Shown here: positions 34,553 through 47,600 of the stretch, piece by piece
Position numbering within the stretch: position 1 is the first letter of the stretch
Layout of the letters: the number at the start of each line of letters is the position of its first letter
Assembly: GCA_036346255.1 (NCBI GenBank)
Contig: CM070633.1
Span: forward strand, 19,654,001 to 19,718,000
Direction: 5' to 3'
DNA: 64,000 nucleotides
Source: Ampelocalamus luodianensis
Lineage: Eukaryota > Streptophyta > Magnoliopsida > Poales > Poaceae
Translations under genes and position numbers: made by a program
The notes under the pieces: generated by a model
Databases searched by the model: none
What the model was told of the DNA's origin: nothing
Seen by the model: only the letters and a program-made list of their open reading frames with translations

Positions 34553-35365
34553 ATGAATCGTCAATATCTGGTCAAAGAAACTCAACCTGGGGACGTGGAC
34601 GGATACCCGGCGCTTCTCCGGGATATGATGTGGAGAGCAAACTTTACTTACCAGCCGACCTATGCCATCTATCACCGCGACAGGGGGCCAGGCATGGAGG
34701 AATACTTGGCCGTGATCAACATTATCGCGAGACAAGTCTCGGTGAGCATCCCGTATTGTTTCCAAGCACGTGGCACTTCTGAGGCCATGGCTCTACAGGA
34801 AGTGGCTCACGTGGCCATGAGCAACCTTCGTCATGATCTGACGGAGTTGTCTCAACCACCCTACGACCATTTTCCTATGAGAGAGCGTGGCGCGGAGGTG
34901 GACACCTTTGCCCGGATTCAGTTCGGGGAAGATCCCCAGGTTAGGCAGTTAGCAAGATTGGTTCATATCATGGACCAAATCCATAGGTGCACTATGCATG
35001 AGTTGTACGAGACTCGTCAACGTCTCGTGGTGGCCCAAGAGCACCTACAACTCATGTGTAGCATAGGGATCATTGACCGCCATGTGGTTTATGGCGCAAA
35101 TGAGATTTCCCCATATGCTTCAGCACCACCGGTGTACCGTCTTCCAGAAGTTCCAGGACGAGTACCTAACTATGGGGCGAGACGCCAGGCCCGTATGTCC
35201 GTCGGTTTTGCTTGTACTCATAGGATGGAACCTGCTGGAGGCCATGTGGTAGAGCAAGGCTCCCCTTTGCGTCTTGTTAATCTAGAGGACCCCGAGGACA
35301 CAGGATCCCCTAGGTACCATCTCCTTCACGAGTTTCCGGTGAACTTTGACCGGAATAACATTTAG
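34553..35365 (+). CDS. Extra ORF upstream of gag (element 1), 270 aa, unknown function
   Basis: An uninterrupted ORF lies 200 bases after the primer-binding site and ends about 350 bases ahead of gag. It is separate from gag, in the same orientation. The first 200 residues agree with the counterpart in element 2 (57,444-56,776) at roughly four of five positions, including the words MEEY/MEEF, FQARGTSEAMALQEV and FARIQFGEDPQVRQLARL. Near the C-terminus element 1 has about 25 extra residues (after RLPEV). It is acidic and rich in Arg, Gln and His, with helices predicted by eye and no signal peptide or membrane segment. I recognise no domain. Chromoviruses normally code gag-pol only. It is open here although gag-pol beside it has nine stops. 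Confidence 0.8.
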   Translation: MNRQYLVKETQPGDVDGYPALLRDMMWRANFTYQPTYAIYHRDRGPGMEEYLAVINIIARQVSVSIPYCFQARGTSEAMALQEVAHVAMSNLRHDLTELSQPPYDHFPMRERGAEVDTFARIQFGEDPQVRQLARLVHIMDQIHRCTMHELYETRQRLVVAQEHLQLMCSIGIIDRHVVYGANEISPYASAPPVYRLPEVPGRVPNYGARRQARMSVGFACTHRMEPAGGHVVEQGSPLRLVNLEDPEDTGSPRYHLLHEFPVNFDRNNI

Positions 35366-35711
35366 GATGATGAGGTTGTAAGCTCATTGTTTGAGCGTGT
35401 ATCTTTAAATTTTTGTAATAAGCTAGTAGTTATTGAACTCTTGGTGTTATTTGCAAGAACTTTTGTTTCGGGCAATTACCATTCGCCTACGGGCTTAAGT
35501 GAATGCAATTGTACCGAAAAACTATGAACTGAATTTATGGATCTTGTACTGGCCTTAGTGCCTTTGTATGCCCATTTCGTGTTATGTTTTTGTGCATTTT
35601 ATACCATTATGCATGCTTAATTAAGAATTATATGTTTGCTGTCCATATTTTTAATTCACACCTTTACCAGCACAACTTTGGTCTCTTTTTAACTTTCCTT
35701 GTCACTTAAGG
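35366..35711. other. Spacer between extra ORF and gag
   Basis: AT-rich and non-coding, with a pyrimidine-rich run ending in ACTTAAG just before the gag ATG. Element 2 has a similar spacer at 56,432-56,715. Could hold a splice acceptor or ribosome re-entry signal; nothing definite is seen. Confidence 0.5.
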
Positions 35712-38700
35712 ATGACAGGTCCTAACACTCGTTCGAGAGCTCAGCGTGACGAGGGATCTCCACCCCGGGGAACTCGTTCGGCTGCAGTAGCTGAGCTCTA
35801 CGCTCGAGAAGAGAGGGGTGAACCCTCTCAACAGCATGATTAGCGGGGCGGTACACCTGAGGAAGTGCTTCCTCCGCCGCCCACAATGGCAGAGGTTCTG
35901 GCTTAGATCGAGCGGAATAGGATGGACCAGACAAGGATTCTCGAAGCTATCGCTCGCAACACCTCTCCTGCTCCCACAGCAACAGGGGGAGGGGGATATC
36001 ATAGGCAGTGTGGAGGTCTCGCTGACTTTCAGTAGACCAATCCTCCAACCTTCGCAGGCACAGGAGACCCGATGGAGGCTGAAGATTGGCTAAGGGATAT
36101 TGAGAAGAAGCTAGCTATTCCTCAGTGCACAGGCATTGAGAAGGTCCTCTTTGCCAGCTATCAATTGGAGGGCACTGCTAGTGCATGGTGGGATAACTTT
36201 TCCGCCATGCAGCCTGATGGAGAAGTTCTAACTTGGAACGAGTTTCGAGCGGCCTTCAGGGAGGCCTACATTCCTGAGGGGATCATGTCGATCAAGCAGC
36301 AGCAGTTTCTTGCTTTGATGCAGGGAAGGAAGACTGTCACGGAGTATCTTCAGGAGTTCAATTCCTTGGCTCGCTATGCCCCTGACGATGTCTCCACTGA
36401 CGCCCGCTGCCAGAACCGGTTCATGGGCGGCTTGACTGAGGAGATGCAGCTAGCTCTAGCTGTACATGATTTCTGGAGCTTCCAGCACTTGGTGAACAAG
36501 GCCATTGTAGTGGAGCACATGAGTGTGGCAGTAGAGGAGTACAAGAAGAGGAAGAGAGCCGCCTAGATTTCAGCTAGCGGCAGCTTTCCTCAACAGCGCA
36601 CCGGGCCACCCCAGGCACCTCGTTCTTAGGCCCTAGTGCCACCGAGGCCTAATATGGCACCTCCACGACCTTCTCCACCGGTGGTACAGCGGTACAATGG
36701 GAGTAAGAACTCCCAAAACAGTGGTGTATTCAAGCCAAATGTCACCTGCTTTCATTGTGGTCGCCAGGGCCACTATGCGTCTCAGTGCCTCGCCAAGCAG
36801 CAAGGAATGCCCCAGACTTATTGAGCTCCTACACCACCAGCTGTGGAAAGACCTTCACCACCTCCGAGGGTAGCATCCACCACTCCTCAGATCCCTGCAC
36901 GTGGCCGAGTGAACCACGTCACCGCCGAGGAGGCAAGCGATGCTCCGGACGTCGTTTTGGGTACTCTTCTCGTTAATTCTTGTCCAGCATCAGTTTTATT
37001 TGATTCAGGAGCATCTCATTCATTCATCAAAGAATAATATGCTACACTTAATCAATTTGAAATACATAAACTTCAGCCACCTTATCAAATCCAGTCACTG
37101 GGATCGGTTTTCCAAACCAATCAAGTCTGCCGGGACGTAAAAGTGGAAATCCAAAAGGTTAACTTCTTGGCAAATCTAATTGTGATAAATTCAGTGGGTA
37201 TTGATGTGATCTTAGGGATGGATTGGCTGTCCAAAAATTGGGGAAAGATCGATTGTGCTCAACGATCTATTTCTGTCACTAGCGAAGACGGCAGTCATGT
37301 CGTTTTTGCACCTTCAGTGGGCAGTTCCCATCTCTATGCCTTAGAAGCTAGTACCTCTCTTGAATTAGAGAAGGTTCTGGTGGTATGTGAATATCCAGAT
37401 GTATTCCCCGAAGAACTCCCAGGCAGGCCTCCTGATCGAGAAGTGGAGTTCGTCATCGAGCTTGTACCCGGTACTGCGCCAATTTCGAAACGGCCATATC
37501 GGATGCCCCCTAATGAGTTGGAAGAATTAAAGAAGTAACTCAAGGAACTTCAAGATAAGGGATTTATTTGGCCGAGCTCCTCACCTTGGGGATGCCCGGC
37601 TATCTTTGTCAAAAAGAAGGACAAGAGTTTGCGGATGTGTGTGGGCTACCGTTCGTTAAATGAAGTCACTGTCAAGAATAAGTATCTGCTTCCGCGGATT
37701 GATGATTTATTCGATCAATTGAGTGGAGCCCAAGTATTCTCCAAGATTGATTTGCGCTTGGGCTATCATCAAATTAAAGTCCGAATTGAAGACATTCCGA
37801 AGACGGCATTCTCTACTCGTTACGGGTTGTACGAGTACACGGTCATGTCTTTCGGTTTAACAAATGCACCGGCATATTTCATGAATCTTATGAATTCGGT
37901 TTTCATGGAATATTTGGATAAGTTTGTTGTTGTATTAATTGATGACATCCTTATTGACTCAAAGTCTGATGAAGAACACGAGCAACACTTGAGGCTTGTG
38001 TTGGAAAAGCTTCGTCAACATCAGATCTATGCCAAATTTAGCAAATGCGAGTTCTGGGTCCATGAAGTTAGTTTCTTGGGTCATGTCCTATCCAAGGGTG
38101 GTATCGCTGTTGATCCAAACAAAGTGCAAGATGTCCTTAATTGGAGACAACCCAGGAACATTACTGATATTCACAGTTTTCTCGGACTTGCGGGTTATTA
38201 TCGCAGGTTCATCCAGAACTTCTCCAAAATTGCGAGGCCAATGACTCAACTTCTAAAGAAAGAAAAGAAGTTCGAATGGTCGTCGGAATGTGAGGAGAGT
38301 TTTCAGATCTTAAATAAATGTCTGACCAAAACTCTAGTACTTATTCTGCCCGACATTCACAAGAGCTTTGACATTTACTGCGATGCATCTTGCCATGGGC
38401 TTGGTTGTGTGCTTATGCAAGAGGGCCAAGTGGTAGCTTATGCATCGAGGCAATTGAGACAACATGAGTTGAATTATCCCACTCATGATTTGGAACTCGC
38501 AGCGGTTGTTCATTCTCTAAAGATTTGGCAACATTACCTCATCGGTAATCGTTGCGAGATCTACACCGACCACAAGAGTCTTAAATATATCTTCACCCAA
38601 GCCGATCTGAACTTAAGACAAAGAAGATGCCTTGAGTTAATCAAAGATTATGATTTTGGACTCCATTATCGTCTAGGAAAAGCAAATGTGGTAGCCGATG

Positions 38701-40268
38701 CCTTGAGCAGAAAGTCTCAGTACAACTGTTTATCGGTAACTCCTATTTCGGCAGGGTTGTGTGCTGCGATGCAACGTCTGCACCTGGAGATAATCGAAGA
38801 AGGTTCTCTTGCTGCCCTTAGTGTGAATTTTACACTTGAGGATCAGATTAGAGAAGCCCAGAAGACTGACTTGGATATAGTTCAAATCCGAGAAGCAATG
38901 AAGAAAGGCAAGGCCAAATGCTTCAAAGAAGATTCACAAGGCACCCTTTGGTTCGGAAACCGGTTGGTGGTGCCTTTTGACCGCACTTTGAGAAAACTAA
39001 TTCTCAAAGAGGCTCATGACTCTAAATTCTTTATTCACCTAGGTAGTACCAAGATGTACCAAGATCTTAAGAAGCGGCTATGGTGGAACCGAATGAAAAG
39101 ACAAATCGCTCAATTTGTTGCCGGGTGTGATGTATGCCAAAGAGTCAAGGCTGAGCATTTGAAGCCAGCAGGTACTCTACAACCCCTGCCCATTCCTAAA
39201 TGGAAATGGGAAGAAGTTGGCATGTATTTTATCACCGGCCTTCCAAGGACTCAATCTGGGTCCGATTCTATTTGGGTAATTGTTGATCGTCTGACGAAGG
39301 TTGCCCATTTTATTCATGTTAAGACCACTTACACCGGGGTCAAGCTAGCAGAGTTGTACATCTCTAGAATTGTTTGTCTCCATGGTGTACCAAAAGTGAT
39401 CGTTTCGGATAGAGGTCCTCAGTTCACCTCTCACTTCTGGAAGTGCTTGCACCAACCAATGGGGACCAATCTATCTTTCAGCTCTGCATACCACCCGCAA
39501 ACGGATGGGCTAACTGAAAGGGTGAACCAAGTTTTAGAAAACCTTCTCTGCGCTTGTGTGTTGTCCTATAGCAAGAATTGGGAGAAGTGCTTACCATTTA
39601 CGGAATTCTCCTAAAACAATAGCTTCCAATCAAGCATTCAAATGTCACCGTTCGAGGCATTGTATGGGAGAGCTTGTAGGACACCCTTGAACTGGTCTGA
39701 AGCCGGGGAGAGGCCATTTTATGGTCCAACCTTGGTGGAGGATACGGAAGAACAAGTTCGTGTCATCCGTGAACGACTTCGGACGACTCAATCTCGTCAG
39801 AAATCCTATACCGACCGTCGTCGTCGTGAGTTGAGTTTTGAGGTGGATGATCATGTCTATCTTAAAGTTTCTCCAATGAAAGGAACACATCGTTTCGAAG
39901 TCAAAGGCAAATTGGCACCTCGCTACATCGGACCATTCCGAATTCTAGCAAAGTTGGGATCTATAGCCTATCAATTGGAATTGCCACCATCCCTTGCTGA
40001 TGTACATGATGTGTTCCATGTTTCACAATTGAGAAAGTGTCTTCGTGTTCCAACCGAAGCCACCGAGTTAGAAGCTCTCGACTTGCAACCCGACCTTTCT
40101 TATCAGGAGTACCCGGTTCGCATCATTGAGGAAAAAGGGCGCAAGAGGAGGAATCGCAATATCAAGTTCATCAAGGTTCAATGGAGTAACCATACTGAAG
40201 ATGAAGCAACATGGGAGCGTGAAGATCAAATGCGAGCTAACTATCCAAATATTTTCCTTTCTACTTGA
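35712..40268 (+). pseudogene. Element 1 gag-pol with chromodomain (nine in-frame stops)
   Basis: One reading frame of about 1,518 codons, in order: gag with the capsid block (36,072-36,566); zinc knuckle CX2CX4HX4C (36,747-36,788); protease DSG (37,002); RT with catalytic IDD (37,938-37,946) and YHQIK; RNase H (about 38,340-38,720); integrase with zinc finger (39,010-39,140) and DDE core; and a C-terminal chromodomain (about 40,105-40,262). Stops in the same frame are at 35,841, 35,904, 36,033, 36,564, 36,627, 36,822, 37,035, 37,536 and 39,612; there is no frameshift. The first catalytic Asp of integrase is Tyr (codon 39,225). RT motif neighbours also changed (LIDDILID). The order RT-RNaseH-IN plus chromodomain places it in Ty3/gypsy chromoviruses, probably Tekay/Del. 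Not functional. Confidence 0.95.
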
Positions 40269-40463
40269 AGTGCCTTCGAATCAAGAAAGGAAAGTTTAAA
40301 CAAAGGAATGGAAAGGAAAAGGTAATAGCCATTCCTTGTAATCCCATTAGCATATCTTAGCACTATCTTTGAAGGAAATCAAGACAACGGATGTTATGTC
40401 TTCTTTTTGAACCTTCCTATCCAACTTCCACCCTATCACGATCTCGGGGTCGAGATCTTTTGT

Positions 40464-40474
40464 AAGGGGGGAGG
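40464..40474 (+). other. Element 1 polypurine tract
   Basis: AAGGGGGGAGG, two T bases before the TG of the 3' LTR; preceded by the word TCGGGGTCGAGATC. The 195 bases between the gag-pol stop and the tract are non-coding. Confidence 0.9.
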
Positions 40475-40476
40475 TT

Positions 40477-41919
40477 TGTCACATCCCCAAGTTATTAAAG
40501 AGGGTTATTATGCATCTCATTTGCATGCATCATGTTATGAAACATTTTCATTAAGTATTGCACTTGGAAAATCTCAAAACAAATATTAAACATACACTTT
40601 AATTTGAACTCCAAAAGAAAAACTGAAACAAATGCTACTAAAGTTCCTCTAGAAATAATTTATTCAAATACTATATTAATTATAATGAATTAAAATAATT
40701 TTTCCCAAATTTTGGGACTGTTTTAAACCATAAGGAAATTCAAACACAATTGAAAGACCTACATTAAGTTTGAATTTAAATTATACACTTTATTTCTTGA
40801 ACAGTATGGTTCAGTAATTTTTATGAACACTAGACCTTCCCAGAAATCCCTCTGTTTTATTTCAGATTTTTATGAAATTTATTGATATTTTTAAGACCTC
40901 AGTCAAACTAGAACCAAGAGAAATCAGAATCAGTCAAACCGGCACTGTTCCTATGGCTCGGACCAGACTCAGACTCGAGTCCGACCCGGGCAGGTTGACT
41001 CGGCTAAACCACCTAACCGCACCGTCCAGGACCGTGCGATTTAGAAATCAACGGGCCAAATCTTGCGACCCTTTGGGCTGTCCAAATCTCTCGTTCGATC
41101 TGAGTCGCTCGCTCGAAATCCAACGACACACGCGGACTCACTTAACACGGACTCGGGCGCGCACGTTGAGCCGCTGACACGGCGGGCCCCACTGGTCAGG
41201 CCTGTCTTCCTCCTCCTGCTGGCACACGCACAGAACAGCGACGCCACGGGGCCGCGCTCGCCTGCTCCGAGCCGTTGGCGCGCCGTCATCTCCGTTAGCC
41301 ACCGCCGCATACAACCACTCATGGAGCTTTTCCGTCTCACGCCGCCTCCATCTCCGTCATTTCCCGGGCATAATACCCCCTCGGCACCCCTCTTCTTCAC
41401 CACTTCTCCTCTGTTTGACCGACGAGAGGGAAGCTCGTACCAGCTTCTCACTCGGGTAAGCTTCGACCGGGTGATCCCTCTCTTCTCTACGTTCCTCGCC
41501 GTTTCCATTTTTACTAAGCTCAGCTCATTTCTTTGCGTGTAGCTTCCAACCCACATTGGTGTCTTTCGGGTGGTCCAAAGCACGCACCCGAAGGCCTCAC
41601 CTTGTCATCCTCAACTCCGGTGAGCTCCTCTCAATTTCTTTCGCGTCACGATGTGTCTTAGGGTCTAACTAAGCTTTCCCCTCAACTAATTGCTTGATTG
41701 CTTCTCAGGAGCGTTTGTATTCGGGTTAGCCCCATTTTCGGCCGAAAGCACTGTTCACCGTCCCATTGCCATCCTGGTAAGCTATTCCTCGATTACCTTC
41801 GTCCACACCATCTACACCACCCACTGAAGTCATTTCTACTTCCATTTTTCGGTAATCTTGCCCAGGGAGCTTTCCCCTCGTGGAGCTTGATGCCGTCGTC
41901 GATATTACCGTGGCCAACC
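40477..41919 (+). repeat. Element 1 3' LTR, first part
   Basis: Repeats 29,756-31,162 closely, including the intron-like modules, with small indels (for example an extra stretch near 41,157-41,190). Cut at gtggccaacc by element 2; caacc (41,915-41,919) is the target duplication. Resumes at 62,407. Confidence 0.94.
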
Positions 41920-44623
41920 TGTGGGGACCCCGGAGTTATCTCCGTAAGACCGAGACTAATCAAGGTCTTAGGGACATAACCCTAGATCTCCAGTAAATGG
42001 ATTCCAACTTAACTCAGTCTAAATGGGAGGCTTAACTAACATTTAGAGCCCCGACGATCATGCACGCCGCTCCCCTGCGAGCACTACATGATTGTCGGTT
42101 CCCCAACCAGTTAAGCACTACACTTAGCGAGTTAAATAGGAAGCAATGAACAGCGAGCATGACATATATTGGCTCCCAAGATCAATGACCAATATACTCA
42201 TACCCTCATCCAACGTTGATTACATCCATACAACGCATACAACAAGGAATGAAAGACAAACTGCATAATAGTTAAGGTCTACAGTTTATTACAAACGGCC
42301 GACCGGCCAAATTTAAAGCAGAGTATCAAGTAGCAGCGGAATTAAATAGATAAAGCAAAAGACCAGCAGTGGTATGCCCATCACCCATCGCAACCGATCG
42401 GGGTTAAATGGTAGCACACTACTCATTAGTGTCGCCAAGTCAACACTAGCGAGATCATTATAATCATAACCTTCCTCACCGAAAAGGCCACAGAACATCC
42501 GCCGAGTACAAGTGTACTGCAAGTCTTACACAAATAAAAATAGTTATGCATAAGGGTCATTCAAAGGATGGTTAATATTGGTTTAGTTTTGCGAAAGAGA
42601 CGCAACAATTAACATCCTACACATACTAGTTTTTCATGTGCCCATTGAAAATCAAATTTGAAGTAGAAGTAAAACATGTAGTAAAGCATTTCAGAAATAA
42701 ACAATTGAATCATACAAAGACCAAAGTGGCAGCCCACTTTGATGTACTAAACACATGAACATCCCGTCCATGGCGAATACCAAGTTCAACCACAATTTTA
42801 ATTAAAAGTCTAACAATAGTAACTCCCGAACTCAAGCGGTTGTCCATAACCGTGGACACGGCTATTCGAATAGATTGATACCCTGCAGGGGGTACTACTT
42901 TACCCACACGACTTGATTAGCCCGTAAGCCTCCAGAGGCCTCTGAAATAGCACACTTCCTATGGTATGCCGGCGGGTAAATCAAGATATAGTCCTTTTCA
43001 AAGAAGAAAGCCCTATTGGGCTAAGTCCCCTTGTGAGATGGTTCCTTGCCTAGTACAAGCGTCGATAGCACTTGCTAGGGGCTCACAAGTTATATTGGAA
43101 ATACTGATGCAATCAAAACCAAAAGAATTGGTGCTCCCTTGCACACTATAAAGGATTACATCGGCTCCTCAAAGAACATAGGATTACACGGTCGCTATGT
43201 CCCTTACACCACCAAGGACTTAACACAATAAAACCCTCCCCCTACTTAACCATACGGCTCCCAACCCGCGTGTGGCAGCACGAGTGTACTTGAATTAACG
43301 ACGTTACAAAGTTCGGTCCTCAATTGTCCGACAAGTCATTCCACATACCCAATTCTCGTGCACAAAGCACCATCACTAACCAACACTTGTCCGGACCAAA
43401 TCTCATTTAAAAATGACAAAGTTTTACTCATAAAACAGCTACAAGGATCTGAAGTAAAAACATAAAGTAAGAGCTATGTGTATGCCAAAACCATCGGGTT
43501 ATTCCCGACGATCGAACTACCGTGTATAGACTTGCATGGCTAAGCAATTCTATCACCCATAATTCACACATCCTATCTTAAGCATATAGGAGTTGGCATA
43601 ATTCAAGATTAACCTCAAGCATAGGACATAACTAAACTACACATCACAAAAATATTGACATAATCAAAATAGCATGCAAGCAATTATCATTGCACTATCT
43701 TAACCAAAACTGGGATCAAATATGATGCAAAAGAAAGTTCAAATGATGCTTGCCTTGCTGGTACAGTAGCTGCTCACTCTCGGTAGCGTAAGTGTCGATA
43801 TCAATATGCTCGGATCTATATAATTATAACATCAAATAAATACCAGAAAACAACACAAAAACCAAAATGCTCAAAAATGCATGATTTTTCTACAGTAGTT
43901 AGATCATGATTTTAAATGATTTTTGGTGAAAGAATTATTTCATTTTGATTTAGCATGTGAAAGTTATAATGGTTTGAATTTGATTTCAATAAGCCGTCAT
44001 TATGCAATTTAATTATGAAGTGAATTTTTGTAGAATAGTGGCGAGTACGTGGATCACATAGATAAATGGGCAATATTGCTATAAGTTAAGAACAGTTGAG
44101 TTTGTCCTTTTGGAGTTTTTATGGTTTAGTTATTGATTTTCAAAGTTGTCACCTTTTATAGTATAAAAATAATGGAGTTAAGGAGTATATTCTCCCAAAA
44201 TAGTTTTGTGACAGAGGTAAGGTGGAGACCACTTTTAGAATTAAGTTTACTGAAAATGAAAATTATCAAAAGTGGTCTCACTGTTTTGGAGGTTCCAATA
44301 ATTACTTATGCATTTTTAAAGATTTCACCATTTTCCTATTGTAGAGATAATGATTTTAATGAACAAATTTCCAATTAAAGCCCTCTGCTACAGAGACATG
44401 TATGAAACTAATTTTGATAGGAAGTACATTAAGACTGTAAATTTCCAGAAGTGGTTTCAGTCAATTTGAAGTTGAAATGATTTAGTTATGCATTTTGGAA
44501 GTTATACATATTTTTCAGTGTGTAAGAAAAGGGTTTTTCGGATTTTACAAACCTTAGCTACTTTTCTCACCGAGTGCAGCGCTAGCCGCGGTCACTGACC
44601 AGCGGGCCCGCTCGTTCGCGGCC
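41920..44623 (-). repeat. Element 2 3' LTR, distal part
   Basis: Matches 57,660-60,385. Compared with that copy it lacks many single bases (for example 42,478-42,515, 42,970-43,080 and 43,320-43,350). Most are at CTG, CAG or CCGG words or in G/C/T runs, with comparatively few plain substitutions. Ends at cggcc (44,619-44,623), the target of solo LTR 3. Confidence 0.93.
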
Positions 44624-47600
44624 TGTAACATCCCAATCTTGGGCTTGTGTTTCAAATGTAAGAAAATCAGTAGAAATTAAAACTTTTTCTTACATCATGT
44701 ATTTCCTGTTGTGCCAAACAATTCTTGTACAAGGGATTATGGAAATACATTGTCACAAGTCTAGTTGATCCAAATCTTGATATTCCAAAAACAATCTTGT
44801 CAAAACTTTTGATCATCCTCTGGAAATATTTTTCCTAAGTCTCTGTGATGGTCTGTGACCCCTCTGAAAAATTTCACAATTTTTAGAAAGTGTTTGAATA
44901 TTTTTAGAGGCAGTCAAACCTGTTTGACTCCCAGTCAAACATTAAAACAGAGCCTTGCAGAATTTTTGGAGATTTATTCACAGCATAAAAATCTCTGAAA
45001 ATTTTACACAAGGTTAATATCTGAGTTAGCAAGCTCCTGTAAAAATTTCATAATTTTTGGAGTTAATTTGCTACCTCAAATAAATCATTCAAAGTCTCTG
45101 TTCTTATTTCAAAGTCAAACTTGGTTTTACTGTTACTTGGGTCCGAGTCAGACTCGGGCTCGAGCCAAGTGACTTGGTCCAGTCAACTAACCGCACCGCG
45201 CCCGTTTGAAAACCCCGCGATCGATCTCAGCCTTTGGATCTAAATCGCATGGCCCGCGCGTGTGTAAGACTTCGGACCTTCCGGTTGCTTGCGTGATTTT
45301 CGACCGTTAGATCTCCATCCAACCGTCGAGATGCGCCGAAACCTTCGGACCCTCCGGTTGCATTTCTGAATCAGAGCCGTTGGATTAGGATCCAACGCCC
45401 GCGTGTCCCTTCGTTGTAAGCCGCGTTTGCGACGTGGGGCTATCTGAGCCGTTCGTTTCTAATCCTAGGGCTCGGAACCTCTCCGTTGTGTTTTAAAGCC
45501 CGGAGGCGTGGCGCTATCTTAGCCGTCCGTGTCTCATCTAACGGCTGGGAATCGCCCGAGCTTTTCGCGGGTCGTCTTCAACCTCTAGCCGTGCGTGAAC
45601 AGTAGGGGGAGTAATGGCAGTGTCATTTCTTGCTCCCTAAAGCCACCCTAGCCGACGTTTAGGGGTATGGGAGGTACACTGAGCCAGGCCATGCCCTAAT
45701 GCACGTCTTCACCTCTTTTTCCTTGTCAGCCGCACCTTGTGCTTTGTGTTTTGCCGCCCGAAAGAGATGTGGTGCAAACCCTAATGCTTTCATGGCTTTA
45801 TAAACACTCTCAATACCTCCTGGTATTTCTTTAGACCACCATCAAGCTTCATTCTCAATATTGGAGCTTAACACCTCAAAAATGGCAAATCGCCATTGTT
45901 GACCCGTGGAGCTCCATTGGTGTTCTTGGTGTTCCAGTGGTCCTCCTTCACGTTTCTTTGCCCTAACCTTATCTAATTACTATCTTGAACATTTCTCCTC
46001 ACTTAATATTGGATGTGATTCTCAGGAATTGTCCAATTTGGGGTTTGTTCAAATTCGGCCAAAATTGGTCATCTTCTTCCTCAGCTCAGGTGAGTGCTCC
46101 ATTTTCCAATTACTTGCTCATGTAGCTTCTGTGAATCATTATGAAGCTATATTGATGCTTTGGAATCACTCATTTGGCTCAGGGTGTCATTTTCAAACTT
46201 TCTTCTCCAAGTCCGGCGAGATTCTTTGGTGATCAAGCAACTCCGGCCATCTTTGAAGCTCCTCTCCTTTAAGGTAGCTTCTTATTAGTCCTTAGTGGCT
46301 CTGGCACCCGCATCCTAGGTTTGCAGCGGAGCTCATCGCGATTTTCATGTTTAGCAGTAAAAGCTCCCTCTTTCATTTTCCGGCTAGCCGGCGTTCTAGT
46401 CCCTCGCCGCCGGCGAGAATGGCACCATTAGGTTCGTAGTGCTTTTGCGAATCCATTTTGGTTCTTGGTGGGCGCCGCCGCGGCCAGTGTCGCCGACGAT
46501 TTGCCGTTGAACTCGCTCGGGTTTTGCCGGCACAGCAGCTCCCGTTTTCGTCATTTGATTAGGACACATTAATTGCTAATCATTAGTTATTAATTATGTC
46601 TTAATCATTGTCATTGAGCCACTGACCAGTGGGCCCAATATCCTTAAATCGCTCTCTAGTTCAATCCCGCACTGTTCCGACATCATTAAGATTGATCATT
46701 GGTTAATGGAATGTGTCGGCATTTAATCCCTGTCGGAAATCTCCTCTGGGTCGCTGACTTGTGGGCCCGAGGGGTTAAAATCAAATTTCAGAGGTCATTA
46801 GTGTTTATTTAATGTTAATCATTAGAAGCATTAATCCTGTCCTAACTGCCACTCTTAGTCGTTGACATGTGGGCCCAGTGCACTGTGCACGTGGGTTAAA
46901 CCAGCGCGTGGGTGACTCGAAGTCACTGACATGCGGTCCCACGTGTCGGCATCTCCCGTTGAACTGCGATTGTTAGCCACCGTTCATTTTTAGATCTGCG
47001 GCCCTGATCTTTGTGTGCGTTCGGACCCTCCGGATGCCTTGATCGTTCTCGACCGTCGATCTTTCGATCAACGGCCAAGATCGTGTATGCAACCGCACCG
47101 TCCGAATGCATACACTCGCGTGCGCCGTTGGATCGTGATCCAACGGTGGGCTTCGTTTCGATTCGGCGCGCGTGTGCTGTTTTCGGCGCGCGTGAGCCGT
47201 AGGCTTTGAGATCAAGGGTTGGGAGTTGTCCACGTCGTTTTCTTTTATTTGGGTTGTTCTGTATTCCGGTAAGTATTTATTTAACAACTGAAAATGATAT
47301 AAAAACTTTATAAACTCATAACTAATTCATTTTAACTGCTTTTTAGATGATTCCAACTGTAATAAATTTTGTTATTACTTTAGTTTATTATAAAAATGGA
47401 TTTAAGCTTGTTGCAGTAGCAGAAAATTGTGTAGTTAGAAATAACTTGATTTCTGTCATTTTGAATATTCCAGAAATAGATTTAACATTGAAAAATGCAT
47501 ATCCTTTTCTATATAAATCCAATTTGTGCAAAATCAATTTTGTTAAATTCGTCTGTTAGTATACTTTCATATAAAATAGGATTTGAGCATGTTCATAATT

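Noticed and set aside
45906..46232. 108-codon ORF in solo LTR 3
   Set aside because: Lies in the LTR leader with donor-like sites inside it and no homology that I recognise.
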